Shown piece by piece: positions 8,951-17,089 of a DNA stretch of 64,000 nt. Within the stretch, counting starts at the first letter, position 1, and every line of letters starts with the position of its first letter. A program made the translations under genes and the position numbers. The stretch lies in contig CABFPG010000004.1 in assembly GCA_902141825.1 (NCBI GenBank), positions 372,001 to 436,000 of the forward strand, in the 5' to 3' direction. The notes beneath the pieces were generated by a model, which made no database searches, was not told the origin of the DNA, and saw only the letters and a list, made by a program, of their open reading frames with translations. Source of the DNA: Thalassocella blandensis (lineage in GTDB: Bacteria > Pseudomonadota > Gammaproteobacteria > Pseudomonadales > Cellvibrionaceae).

Positions 8951-8979
8951 TGCTTCAACAAACTTCTACTAAATTATGA

Positions 8980-10050
8980 TTATTCGGCTTTTGCCTTTAC
9001 GTGGATCGGCCCAAAGGCTTCGGTTTGAACAATTTCAACCAGCGATTCTTTGATCAATTCCATCACCGCCAAAAACGTTACCACCACACCCAAACGCCCT
9101 TCCTTTACAGTAAACAGGCTGACAAATGGCACGAATTGCTGACCGCTAAGCCGATCGAGAACCTGCGTCATCCGCTCTCGGGTGGACAGGCGCTCTTTTT
9201 CAATATGATGACTTTCAAACATATCTGCGCGTCGCAGAACCTCGGACAATGCCAACAGCAATTCCTTCATTTCAACGTCGGGATCAGGGCGTGTCAGACT
9301 GCGGTCCGGCCCTTGCGCCTTGGCAATAAAGGTATCGCGATTCTGGCGGGGAATTTCATCCAGATCTTCAGCCGCCTGCTTAAAGCGCTCATACTCCTGC
9401 AAACGACGAATCAAAGTGGCACGAGGATCTTCCTCTTCCTCTTCCACCTCTGCAGAGCGAGGCAATAACATGCGTGATTTAATTTCGGCCAGCATAGCGG
9501 CCATCACCAGATATTCCGCAGCAAGCTCAAACTGAATGGCTTTCATCACCTCGACATACGCCACATACTGTTTGGTGATTTCCGAAACATCAATTTCCAG
9601 AATATCCAGATTTTGTCGGCGAATAAGGTAGAGCAACAAATCCAGAGGCCCTTCAAATGCCTCAAGAATCACTTCCAGGGCATCAGGTGGGATATATAAG
9701 TCTTTGGGCAGCTGTGTAAACGCCCGCCCCTGAACAATTGCAAAGGGCATTTCTTCCTGAGACGGATGCGCAGGATGCGCCTCTTCAACGGCGTCAGCCA
9801 CGCCCTCGGAAGCAGCCGCTTGAACATCTGACGACTGTTCTGGCTCTGAGGGTGTCTCAGCCTGCTGTCCACTGTCGCTATCTGCAGTGTTTTCCGGCTC
9901 AGTCACATTTGCTTCCGCTTTGTTTTCGTCGCCTTCCCGTTCAGCTCCGGCCACATTATCACCCGCCTCGTCGGTGGTTTTGCCTGAGCTTTCTTCGCTG
10001 CCTTGCAGAGAATTCGCGGCTTTAGCAACTGTTTCTTCAACCCCAGACAA
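8980..10050 (-). CDS. scpA: segregation and condensation protein ScpA with acidic N-terminal extension
   Basis: Kleisin subunit bridging the SMC heads. The conserved part begins near residue 101 (MPFAIVQGRAF, then DALEVILEAFEGPLDLLLYLIRRQNLDILEID) and runs to the C-terminal winged helix. Before it lie 100 residues rich in Glu, Ala, Ser and Asp, reached from a TTG at 10050. The family usually starts near residue 101, where an ATG at 9750 exists. The extension frame stays open and has the same acidic style as the ScpB tail, so I keep the long form, but the start is uncertain. scpB follows after 29 bp. Confidence 0.9.
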   Translation of the reverse strand: MSGVEETVAKAANSLQGSEESSGKTTDEAGDNVAGAEREGDENKAEANVTEPENTADSDSGQQAETPSEPEQSSDVQAAASEGVADAVEEAHPAHPSQEEMPFAIVQGRAFTQLPKDLYIPPDALEVILEAFEGPLDLLLYLIRRQNLDILEIDVSEITKQYVAYVEVMKAIQFELAAEYLVMAAMLAEIKSRMLLPRSAEVEEEEEDPRATLIRRLQEYERFKQAAEDLDEIPRQNRDTFIAKAQGPDRSLTRPDPDVEMKELLLALSEVLRRADMFESHHIEKERLSTRERMTQVLDRLSGQQFVPFVSLFTVKEGRLGVVVTFLAVMELIKESLVEIVQTEAFGPIHVKAKAE

Positions 10051-10203
10051 AAATGCCCCCTACTAAAAATCAACACACTTCAGAATGACCGCGCATTATA
10101 GCGGGACTCGACACAGCAGCGCCACGTATGAATTACACAAAGTAGCCAAGCCAGATGTAAATTGCAAACCCGGCAAGCTCCCGACAGCGGTAGGAAAGAC
10201 TGT

Positions 10204-10821
10204 TTAAAAACCGCTCGAATCTCCACACCCCTGACGCGTCACAACCGGTTCATCGCCGGTTAAATCAACAACAGTGGTTGGTTCCATTCCGCAAAAACCG
10301 CCGTCTATCACCAGCTCTAACTGGTGCTCCAGGGTTTCACGAATATCGTAGGGATCGGTAAGAGGAATAGTATCACCCGGTAAAATCAATGAACTGGTCA
10401 TCATTGGCTCTCTCAATTCTTCTAAAAGCGCCAGGGCGATATTGTTTTCAGGGACGCGCAAACCCAGTGTTTTACGCTTGGGATGCTTCAGCCGACGGGG
10501 AACTTCAGCAGTCGCATTCAAAATAAAGGTATAAGGCCCGGGCGTATGACTTTTGATCAAACGGAAAGCGGCATTATCGACTCGGGCATAGTTCGCCAGC
10601 TCAGATAAATCCCGGCACATCAAGGTAAAGTTATGGTCTTTATCCAGCTGTCTCAGTGCACGAATTCTATCCAGTGCGAGTTTATCGCCTATATGACACC
10701 CCAAGGCATAGGCTGAATCTGTGGGATAGGCGATCAGTCCGCCACGACGCACAATGTCCACCGCCTGGAGGATTAATCTGTGTTGAGGGTTTTCTGGATG
10801 AATTGAAAAAAACTGCGCCAA
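10204..10821 (-). CDS. yciO: YciO-like Sua5/YrdC/YwlC-family protein
   Basis: Paralogue of the threonylcarbamoyl-AMP synthase TsaC. The 205-residue single domain has the nucleotide-binding Sua5/YrdC pattern: GGLIAYPTDSAYALGC near residue 27, KDHNFTLMCRDLSELANYA, GPYTFIL and RVPENN. Physiological role unproven; YciO proteins share the fold but usually do not replace TsaC. The start is TTG. It lies next to the PHP phosphatase and yciI homologues, which resembles the E. coli yciO-yciV neighbourhood. Confidence 0.9.
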   Translation of the reverse strand: MAQFFSIHPENPQHRLILQAVDIVRRGGLIAYPTDSAYALGCHIGDKLALDRIRALRQLDKDHNFTLMCRDLSELANYARVDNAAFRLIKSHTPGPYTFILNATAEVPRRLKHPKRKTLGLRVPENNIALALLEELREPMMTSSLILPGDTIPLTDPYDIRETLEHQLELVIDGGFCGMEPTTVVDLTGDEPVVTRQGCGDSSGF

Positions 10822-10933
10822 AATATTACCTTAATCTCGTCCCGTTAACGGGTTACACGGTTGCTATATCAAAGACAGACCACAATGCAATCTGCCAGTC
10901 CAGTCGCCGCCAATACCGGCTTCTGCCACATGC

Positions 10934-11809
10934 TTATTGCCAGGAAGACCAGACAGGTTCAATGGATTCGGGAAGTTTAGGGAAGTTTCCCAGCTCCTGC
11001 CAGGCGCCGCCGGGACTGTGAAAGTCACTGCCGCAAGACCCTAACAGCGAATATTTCTGCGCGATCCGCGCTATGTCTCGCGTATCGGCGTCCAGTTGTT
11101 TGCCACTGACAACTTCAATTGCCTGACCACCGGCCTCTTTAAAGTCGGCCACCATAGCGCACAATTTCGTACGTGTCATATTGTATTTTTTAGGATGCGC
11201 CAGCACTGCTGTCCCATTCGCCTGCAACACCCACTGCACGACCTCCTCCAGCTCCGGCCACATCTGCTTTATGTCACCCGGTTTACCCGCGCCCAGATAC
11301 TTTTTAAATGCCTGTGCAATGTTCTTACAATGCCCCTGCTCCACCAGATAGGCGGCAAAGTGCGGCCTGCCGACAACACCTTCGGGGGCATGTTGACGTG
11401 CACCTTCATAAGCGCGCGCAACCCCCATGGATTCGAGCTTCTCCGCGATTTGATGAGCACGCTCCTCACGTTGCTGCTCCTGCTGATGTACGGCGGACAA
11501 CAGCGAGGGCGATGCCAGGTCGATATTCAAACCCACAATGTGCACGCCACGCCCATTCCATTGGCTTGAGAACTCAATGCCAGGAATGATATCTAAGCCC
11601 TCAACCTGCGCCTGCTGCTGTGCTCGAGCAACGCCAGCCACTGTATCGTGGTCCGTCAGCGCTAAAACTGACACATTCTGCGCTTTAGCTCTCGACACGA
11701 GCGCTTCAGGGCTTAAAATACCGTCCGATTGATCGCTATGACAATGCAGGTCATAAATCAGGTTCGAACTTTTCGCGGATGAATCGCTTGATAAAGCTGA
11801 TAGAGTCAC
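10934..11809 (-). CDS. PHP-domain phosphoesterase (RnmM/YciV type)
   Basis: Metal-dependent hydrolase of the PHP superfamily; the YciV/RnmM group cleaves 3',5'-nucleoside bisphosphates and trims short RNA 5' ends. Metal ligands are visible in YDLHCHSDQSDG near residue 20, ALTDHDTVAG, IPGIEFSS, LAHPKKY and GSDFHSPG. The 291-residue length fits. The start is GTG, after a short Ser-rich N-terminus that may be longer than needed. It is transcribed in line with yciO and divergently from the VC0807-type gene. Confidence 0.9.
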   Translation of the reverse strand: MTLSALSSDSSAKSSNLIYDLHCHSDQSDGILSPEALVSRAKAQNVSVLALTDHDTVAGVARAQQQAQVEGLDIIPGIEFSSQWNGRGVHIVGLNIDLASPSLLSAVHQQEQQREERAHQIAEKLESMGVARAYEGARQHAPEGVVGRPHFAAYLVEQGHCKNIAQAFKKYLGAGKPGDIKQMWPELEEVVQWVLQANGTAVLAHPKKYNMTRTKLCAMVADFKEAGGQAIEVVSGKQLDADTRDIARIAQKYSLLGSCGSDFHSPGGAWQELGNFPKLPESIEPVWSSWQ

Positions 11810-11867
11810 GTAATTAGCGTTACCTTTACAAACAACTGAAAGTAGAAAAACTGAAAGATATCATTAA

Positions 11868-12581
11868 ATGGCCAACAAGAAAGACAAACAAGAAAACATA
11901 TTTCTCAATCTTATCCTCAATATTGTTATCCCCACCGTTATTTTAACCAAATTCAGCGGAGAAGATGATCTTGGGGTACAGAACGCGATTATCGTCGCTC
12001 TGGCGTTTCCGATTTTATATGGAATTTATGACCTCATCACCGCCGGTCGATTTAACCTCTTTTCCGGCTTGGGAATTATCAGCATACTTTTAACCGGCAC
12101 CATCAGCCTGTTGAAACTCGACGCTCAATATATCGCCATCAAGGAAGCCGCCATTCCGGCTATTTTTGGCCTGGTCGCGCTAGTGTCACTTTATACGCGC
12201 TACCCTCTGGTTAAAACACTTCTCTACAATGACAAAATAATTCAAGTAAGCAAGGTAGACGACGCGTTACAACACCACCAAAACAAACCGGCTTTTGAAA
12301 AAACCCTGAAAATAGCCAACTATTTAGTGGCCGGCTCGTTCTTTTTATCCTCCGTATTAAATTATGGCCTGGCAAAATATTTACTCACCAGTCCTCCGGG
12401 CACAGAAGCCTTTAATGCAGAGTTGGGCAAAATGACAGCCCTAAGTTTTCCTGTAATAATGGTGCCAAGTATGATCGTGCTCATTTCTGCCATGTTCTTC
12501 CTGTTTCGCAGCATTACACGCTTAACCGGATTAACCCTGGAAGAAATTTTTAATGACCCCGATCAAAGCAAACAGCCATAA
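11868..12581 (+). CDS. VC0807-type multipass membrane protein
   Basis: Integral membrane protein of 237 residues with about six hydrophobic segments (near residues 12-30, 40-58, 65-82, 92-112, 150-170 and 190-210). The pattern NLILNIVIPTVILTKFS ... AFPILYGIYDLI matches what I recall of the VC0807 family, of unknown function. It occupies the slot where E. coli and relatives often carry yciB beside yciI, and it is followed after 24 bp by yciI, so the two are likely co-transcribed. It is not YciB by sequence. Confidence 0.75.
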   Translation: MANKKDKQENIFLNLILNIVIPTVILTKFSGEDDLGVQNAIIVALAFPILYGIYDLITAGRFNLFSGLGIISILLTGTISLLKLDAQYIAIKEAAIPAIFGLVALVSLYTRYPLVKTLLYNDKIIQVSKVDDALQHHQNKPAFEKTLKIANYLVAGSFFLSSVLNYGLAKYLLTSPPGTEAFNAELGKMTALSFPVIMVPSMIVLISAMFFLFRSITRLTGLTLEEIFNDPDQSKQP

Positions 12582-12605
12582 GAATTTTCGTGAGACTCAA
12601 TCACC

Positions 12606-12905
12606 ATGTTATACGCCATTATCAGTCAAGATGTTGAAGACAGCCTGGAAAAACGTAAGTCAGTAAGAAGTGATCATCTGGCCAGGCTACACCAACTAAA
12701 AGAGCAAGGACGATTGGTACTCGCAGGACCTCATCCGGCTCTGGATACAGAAGAACCCGGTGAAGCAGGATTTACCGGCAGTCTCATCGTGGCAGAGTTC
12801 GATTCTCTGGCACACGCTCAGCAATGGGCAGACGAAGATCCCTACATTGCTGCCGGGGTTTATCATCAAGTCCAGGTAAAACCGTTTAAGAAAGTGTTGC
12901 CGTGA
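12606..12905 (+). CDS. yciI: YciI family protein
   Basis: Small dimeric alpha-beta barrel protein, 99 residues, of the YciI/dehydratase-like family. Typical features are [33 protein letters not shown] and the C-terminal [22 protein letters not shown]. The conserved His in RSDHLARL and the Asp in DEDPY are the putative active-site residues. Its cellular substrate is unknown. Starts at ATG 12606, directly after the VC0807-type gene. Confidence 0.93.
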   Translation: MLYAIISQDVEDSLEKRKSVRSDHLARLHQLKEQGRLVLAGPHPALDTEEPGEAGFTGSLIVAEFDSLAHAQQWADEDPYIAAGVYHQVQVKPFKKVLP

Positions 12906-12920
12906 TAAATTTGCCAGGTC

Positions 12921-12955
12921 AATTGTTAATACACCCTAAACATATATTAACAATT
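12921..12955. repeat. Perfect inverted repeat, 11-bp arms
   Basis: Arms aattgttaata (12921-12931) and tattaacaatt (12945-12955) around a 13-base loop. It is AT-rich with no T-run on either side, so it fits an operator or a weak mRNA-end hairpin after yciI better than a standard terminator. Confidence 0.6.
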
Positions 12956-13062
12956 TAAACGATAAACCATTGCACCTGTCGCAAATTAAACCCTTTAAAC
13001 TATGTAAAAATACATTTGAAAATAACTCAAAACTGCTTACACGCTAAACCGGAACTTCAATT

Positions 13063-13746
13063 ATGCAAAAAGCGTCGACCTTCTTAAGTTACTTGCTGAT
13101 AGTTTTATGCACGTATACAGATAATACGATGGCTGAAGAAACTGTTTATATTAACGATGAACTGTATGTGCCTTTGCGCAGCGGCCAAAGTAACGAATAC
13201 CGCATCATCAATCGTGGCCTGAGAAGTGGCACCGCGTTAACTCGCATAGAACAAAACGAAGATCAAAGCTGGAGCAAAGTCAGAACACAAGCTGGCGTTG
13301 AGGGTTGGGTGCCCAATCAATATTTAAGCGAAAAAGAAACCGCAGCACTGTTACTCACCAAATCTCAAGCCAGAGTCGCCCGACTAGAAAAAGAACTGCA
13401 GGAATTAAAACAACAAAACACCAATCTTTCGCAAACCAACCAACAAATAAAAACCCAAGCCACACAATCGCAAAACTCCAGCGATGAGCTTTCACGAGAG
13501 CTGGAAAAGATCAAACAAATTTCTGCCAATGCAATTGATCTGGACACGCGCTATCGTGAGCTGTTGGAAAAACATGAAGTTACTCAAACCCAGCGGGATT
13601 CTCTGTTAGCGGAAAATGAAAACCTGAAAAGCGACAAACGCCTGAGTTTTATGTTTTACGGAGCCGGTATCTTAATTCTCGGTATGGTGCTATCCGTTAT
13701 TTTGCCAGCACTAAAACCGAAAAAGCGATATTCTGACTGGGCTTAA
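13063..13746 (+). CDS. SH3-domain envelope protein (YgiM / TIGR04211 type)
   Basis: A 227-residue protein with an N-terminal hydrophobic signal (residues about 6-22), a bacterial SH3 domain (residues about 25-90: YINDELYVPLRSG ... GWVPNQYLSE), a long coiled coil rich in Gln, Glu and Lys (about 95-190), and a C-terminal membrane segment (LSFMFYGAGILILGMVLSVI) with a short basic tail. This order is that of the TIGR04211/YgiM group, whose function is not settled. The coil and SH3 domain should lie in the periplasm, anchored by the C-terminal helix. Confidence 0.9.
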   Translation: MQKASTFLSYLLIVLCTYTDNTMAEETVYINDELYVPLRSGQSNEYRIINRGLRSGTALTRIEQNEDQSWSKVRTQAGVEGWVPNQYLSEKETAALLLTKSQARVARLEKELQELKQQNTNLSQTNQQIKTQATQSQNSSDELSRELEKIKQISANAIDLDTRYRELLEKHEVTQTQRDSLLAENENLKSDKRLSFMFYGAGILILGMVLSVILPALKPKKRYSDWA

Positions 13747-13786
13747 CCCACCATTACATTCAACACACACCTAATTGGAAAACAAA

Positions 13787-14506
13787 ATGACCATATTGCA
13801 TCGGATCAAGAGGATAGGATTTTTACTTATCATATGCTGCTTATTTTCCCCAGCAGCGTTCGCTACTGAAACCGCGACGTCATCAAATGCAAACACCTCG
13901 GCCAACGAGGCAAAAACCTCCGAGACCAAACCCGCAAAAAACAGCACGCCCGCCGACAAAAGCGCGTCGGCCGTCAAAAAAGATTCGACCAAAACCACAA
14001 AGCCCGCGGATGGGAACCCAAAGGTTGTATTTGAGACCTCATCAGGAAAGATGATTATTGAGCTTTTCCCGAAAAAAGCACCAATAACCGTGAAAAACTT
14101 TTTGCAATATGTCGACAGTGGCTTCTACAACGGTACTATTTTCCACCGAGTCGTACCGGGTTTTGTTGTGCAGGGCGGTGGTTTTACCTTTGATTTTCAA
14201 CGCAAAGAAACGCAGGACCCAATCAAGAATGAATCCAATAACGGATTAAAGAATTTGCAGACCACGCTCTCCATGGCGCGTACAAATGCCGTCGACAGCG
14301 CAACGTCCCAGTTTTTCATTAACCTCGTCGACAACCCGTTTTTAGATGCAAACAATGCAAAAGCAGGATATGCCGTGTTTGGTAAAGTTATTGAAGGGTT
14401 TGAGGTCGCAAAAAAAATTGAAAAAGAACCAAGAGGCCTTCACCGCGCACATCCAGAAGCGCCGAACTATGCCGTGATTGTAGAAAAAGCCTACAGAATG
14501 AAATGA
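13787..14506 (+). CDS. exported cyclophilin-type peptidyl-prolyl isomerase
   Basis: Cis-trans prolyl isomerase acting on exported proteins. From ATG 13787 the 239-residue product has a signal peptide (about residues 1-24, ending AFA), a low-complexity linker rich in Thr, Ser, Lys and Ala (about 25-70), then the cyclophilin fold with FHRVVPGFVVQGGG and SQFFINLVDNPFLD. A TTG at 13775 gives a four-residue longer form. The linker is unusual for PpiA and suggests a tether. The stop overlaps the ribosome-binding region of pdxJ, so the two are coupled. Confidence 0.93.
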   Translation: MTILHRIKRIGFLLIICCLFSPAAFATETATSSNANTSANEAKTSETKPAKNSTPADKSASAVKKDSTKTTKPADGNPKVVFETSSGKMIIELFPKKAPITVKNFLQYVDSGFYNGTIFHRVVPGFVVQGGGFTFDFQRKETQDPIKNESNNGLKNLQTTLSMARTNAVDSATSQFFINLVDNPFLDANNAKAGYAVFGKVIEGFEVAKKIEKEPRGLHRAHPEAPNYAVIVEKAYRMK

Positions 14507-14516
14507 GGTAACGACA

Positions 14517-15293
14517 ATAAATACCAACCACACCACAGCGAATAATATTTCGCTAAGCGTCAACCTGAATAAGATTGCCCTCATCCGTAACTCACGAGAG
14601 GGCAACCACCCCAATGTCGTCAGCTTTGGTCAATTAGCCATAAACGCCGGTGCCGATGGCCTAACAGTTCACCCTCGCCCTGATCGCCGACATATTCGCC
14701 CTGACGACGTCGTCCAACTGGCAAAACTATGTCAGCAGCGCGAGGTAGAGTTTAATATTGAAGGCAACCCTTTTGCCCCGCCGACACCCGACTACCCCGG
14801 TCTGCTAAAGCTTGCCGAAAGCACCCAGCCAACGCAATGCACTCTCGTTCCCGATTCTGACGCACAATTAACTTCAGATCACGGCTTTGACCTGACCAAA
14901 GATTTCGACAGACTCCAACCGTTAATCCAACAATTGAAAGCACTGAATATTCGCGTCAGTCTTTTTATGGACCCTGTTTTGGAACAGATTCAACTTGCGC
15001 ATGACATTGGTGCCGACCGAATTGAGCTTTATACTGGTCCCTTCGCCTGGGCGTTTGAAAAAGACCCTGCGAACGGTCAAAAGGAATTTGACAAGCACTG
15101 CGCAGCGGCCGAACTTGCCACAAGCCTCGGCCTTGGAATCAATGCCGGGCACGACTTGAATCTACAGAACATGCAATTATTCAAACACCTTCCCGGACTT
15201 CAGGAAGTCTCTATTGGTCACGCGCTGACCGTTGATGCCTTACTCATGGGCTTTGAAAAAACCATAGAAGCATACTTGTCAGTTTGCCGTTAA
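14517..15293 (+). CDS. pdxJ: pyridoxine 5'-phosphate synthase PdxJ, non-standard start codon
   Basis: Condenses 1-deoxyxylulose 5-phosphate with 3-amino-2-oxopropyl phosphate to make vitamin B6 phosphate. The frame carries the PdxJ signature LSVNLNKIALIRNSREGNHP, then INAGADGLTVHPRPDRRHIR, FNIEGNP, RVSLFMDP, ADRIELYTGPFA, GINAGHDLN and VSIGHALTVDALLMG. The frame opens after a stop at 14499 and contains no ATG, GTG or TTG before 14931, long after the conserved N-terminus. I place the start at ATA 14517, 8 bases after GAGG (14505-14508), giving 258 residues; ATT 14547 is the alternative. The gene is otherwise intact. Confidence 0.85.
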   Translation: MNTNHTTANNISLSVNLNKIALIRNSREGNHPNVVSFGQLAINAGADGLTVHPRPDRRHIRPDDVVQLAKLCQQREVEFNIEGNPFAPPTPDYPGLLKLAESTQPTQCTLVPDSDAQLTSDHGFDLTKDFDRLQPLIQQLKALNIRVSLFMDPVLEQIQLAHDIGADRIELYTGPFAWAFEKDPANGQKEFDKHCAAAELATSLGLGINAGHDLNLQNMQLFKHLPGLQEVSIGHALTVDALLMGFEKTIEAYLSVCR

Positions 15294-15724
15294 ACTTATC
15301 ATAGCGACATTATTGTTATCACCAAGTGATTCATGCGAAGTTCACCTGCTTCGCATGAATCACGCGCGTCTCAAAACAAACAACCCAGCCAGGACAAGCA
15401 GCTCTCCCGTCACAAATAAAAAACTCGCGGCGACGCATCCCATCTATTGGGTTTTAGCATGTGTCTTAGTGCACTGAGAATTCAAAAATAAATGCACGTA
15501 TTAAAAGTTCGTGAAATTTTGATGGTTTACTGTTATTTTAAGTATTCGCCGCTTTTACATGCGCGGAATTTATTATTTCTGCGGCTAAATGAAGAACATT
15601 TTTTATTTAGTGCAGACCACAGTAGTCCTAGACCTAGCTATTAGATACAAATTAGCTATCTCTTTGAGGTCATGCCAAACTGTTTTTCATAAGGCCTTTA
15701 TTCTGCTTTATGAGGGCATAGATT
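15294..15724. other. Gene-free gap after pdxJ
   Basis: 430 bp holding the 15-bp inverted repeat at 15326-15363 and, further on, AT-rich sequence that should carry the promoter of the CBS-domain gene. No open frame with protein-like composition is seen. Confidence 0.5.
15326..15363. repeat. Perfect inverted repeat, 15-bp arms
   Basis: Arms gtgattcatgcgaag (15326-15340) and cttcgcatgaatcac (15349-15363) enclose an 8-base loop. It lies 33 bp after the pdxJ stop. The stem is long and perfect, but no T-run follows on either strand. It could end the pdxJ transcript in a non-standard way or protect its 3' end. Confidence 0.75.
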
Positions 15725-16138
15725 ATGCATTCGATTCTCGTAAAAGATTACATGGACCGTAACCCGCATGCGATTTTAATAAGCGCCAGTGTTCGTGACG
15801 TGGTTGCCTTTTTGATGAAAGAAAAAGTAATGGGCGCCCCGGTAATAGACGCGGAAAACAATCTGGTAGGCTTTGTCTCCGAACAGGACTGCATCAAGCA
15901 AATGCTAAACGATGCTTTTTACTGTGAAGATTCGCAATCCGTCAGCGCAGTGATGACAACCAAAGTCAGCACTGTCTCTCCGGAAACTTCAATTGTTGAA
16001 GTCGCTGAGGCAATGTCCAAGGGCCCACCCAAAAACTACCCAGTCGTTGCCGAAGGCAAACTCGTTGGACTGATGTCTCGCCGTCTTATTTTGCAAGCAC
16101 TGTTAGAAACCAATGAAGACTGTTTCATACACGCTTAA
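15725..16138 (+). CDS. paired CBS-domain protein
   Basis: A 137-residue protein made of two CBS domains and nothing else. The first runs from about residue 5 to 60 (VKDYMDRNPHAILISASVRDV ... GFVSEQDCIKQML), the second from about 75 to 130 (VMTTKVSTVSPETSIVEVAE ... LVGLMSRRLILQAL). Such proteins bind adenosine nucleotides and regulate partners; the partner cannot be read from the context. It stands alone between two inverted repeats. Confidence 0.88.
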   Translation: MHSILVKDYMDRNPHAILISASVRDVVAFLMKEKVMGAPVIDAENNLVGFVSEQDCIKQMLNDAFYCEDSQSVSAVMTTKVSTVSPETSIVEVAEAMSKGPPKNYPVVAEGKLVGLMSRRLILQALLETNEDCFIHA

Positions 16139-16189
16139 ACGTCAAGATTAAAACGGTTTTTACAGGTTTTACGCCCCCTTCTACTCAGC

Positions 16190-16218
16190 CAGCATTTTAT
16201 TTTTTAAATAAAATGCTG
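16190..16218. terminator. AT-rich hairpin between CBS and SpoU genes
   Basis: Arms cagcattttattt (16190-16202) and aaataaaatgctg (16206-16218) pair perfectly around a 3-base loop. The AT-rich half of the stem contains T-runs, but no run follows the stem. It is a plausible weak terminator for the CBS gene, or a stem in the leader of the methyltransferase mRNA. Confidence 0.5.
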
Positions 16219-16288
16219 CTAAGCTCTAACTCAAGCCTTATACTCTGCGGCATCCATTTTCACTTCACCTATCAGCAGTACGCATTCA

Positions 16289-17089
16289 ATGACTGAGCAA
16301 AACCCCGACTACCAGCAACGTAAAAAATTTTTTGACCAGTTACTAACAATCTACGGCCGCAAGCCAGTACTAGAAGCCCTGCAGACTAGCGATGTAGAAG
16401 TGTACCGCCTGCATTTAGCGGAAAGTAATAAGCCCGCCAGCATCCTGAGTGACATTGAAAAACTCGCCAAGAAAAAAGGTGCAGAGATACTGCATCACGA
16501 TCGTAAAGCGCTGTCATTCATTTCCAAAAACCAAAAACAGGATCAAGGGGTTGCGGTTGATTTAAAGCTCAAAGGGTTTCAGGATCTCGATGATTTCCTC
16601 CTGGAGATCCCGGCTCCGTCAACTCAACACTCTCACACAACCCAGCCCATGGATATTATTGCACTGGATAATGTCACCAACCCCCAAAATCTGGGAATGA
16701 TCATTCGGTCAGCCTGTGCGTCCCCCATCACCGCCCTGTTAATCCCCAGAAAAGGCTGCGCTAAATTAGATTCTCTGGTAATAAAAGCGAGTGCTGGCAC
16801 CTTGTTTAAAGCGAAAGTCATTCGTTGCGACGCACTATCAACCAGTCTTGAAAAGCTAAAAACACTGGGATTTAATGTGGTAGGACTCGATGTAAATGCC
16901 GCTGAAAGCCTGGGTAAGTATCACTCTGACAGTGGAAGCGTGTTTGTTTTGGGGAATGAAACTACAGGGATGAGCCCCGAGGTGAAAAGTCAGTGCAACC
17001 AATCCGTGAAAATCCCCATGCACAACCAGGTGGAATCACTCAACGTTGCAGTAACAGCCGCGCTGATTGCATTTAGAAACGCCCTTTAA
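16289..17089 (+). CDS. TrmH/SpoU-family RNA 2'-O-methyltransferase
   Basis: S-adenosylmethionine-dependent 2'-O-ribose methyltransferase of the SPOUT class. The N-terminal part (about residues 15-90, IYGRKPVLEALQTSD) is the L30e-like substrate-binding domain. The C-terminal knot has motif 1 (NPQNLGMIIRSA), motif 2 (VLGNETTGMSPE) and motif 3 (IPMHNQVESLNVAVTAAL). The RNA target is not clear; it resembles RlmB-like rRNA enzymes more than TrmH. The last four bases overlap the convergent MFS gene. Confidence 0.9.
   Translation: MTEQNPDYQQRKKFFDQLLTIYGRKPVLEALQTSDVEVYRLHLAESNKPASILSDIEKLAKKKGAEILHHDRKALSFISKNQKQDQGVAVDLKLKGFQDLDDFLLEIPAPSTQHSHTTQPMDIIALDNVTNPQNLGMIIRSACASPITALLIPRKGCAKLDSLVIKASAGTLFKAKVIRCDALSTSLEKLKTLGFNVVGLDVNAAESLGKYHSDSGSVFVLGNETTGMSPEVKSQCNQSVKIPMHNQVESLNVAVTAALIAFRNAL

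Noticed and set aside
14503-14511. ATG overlapping the cyclophilin stop as a pdxJ start with frameshift
   Set aside because: ATG AGG TAA stops after two codons and lies in another frame; no slippery sequence is present.
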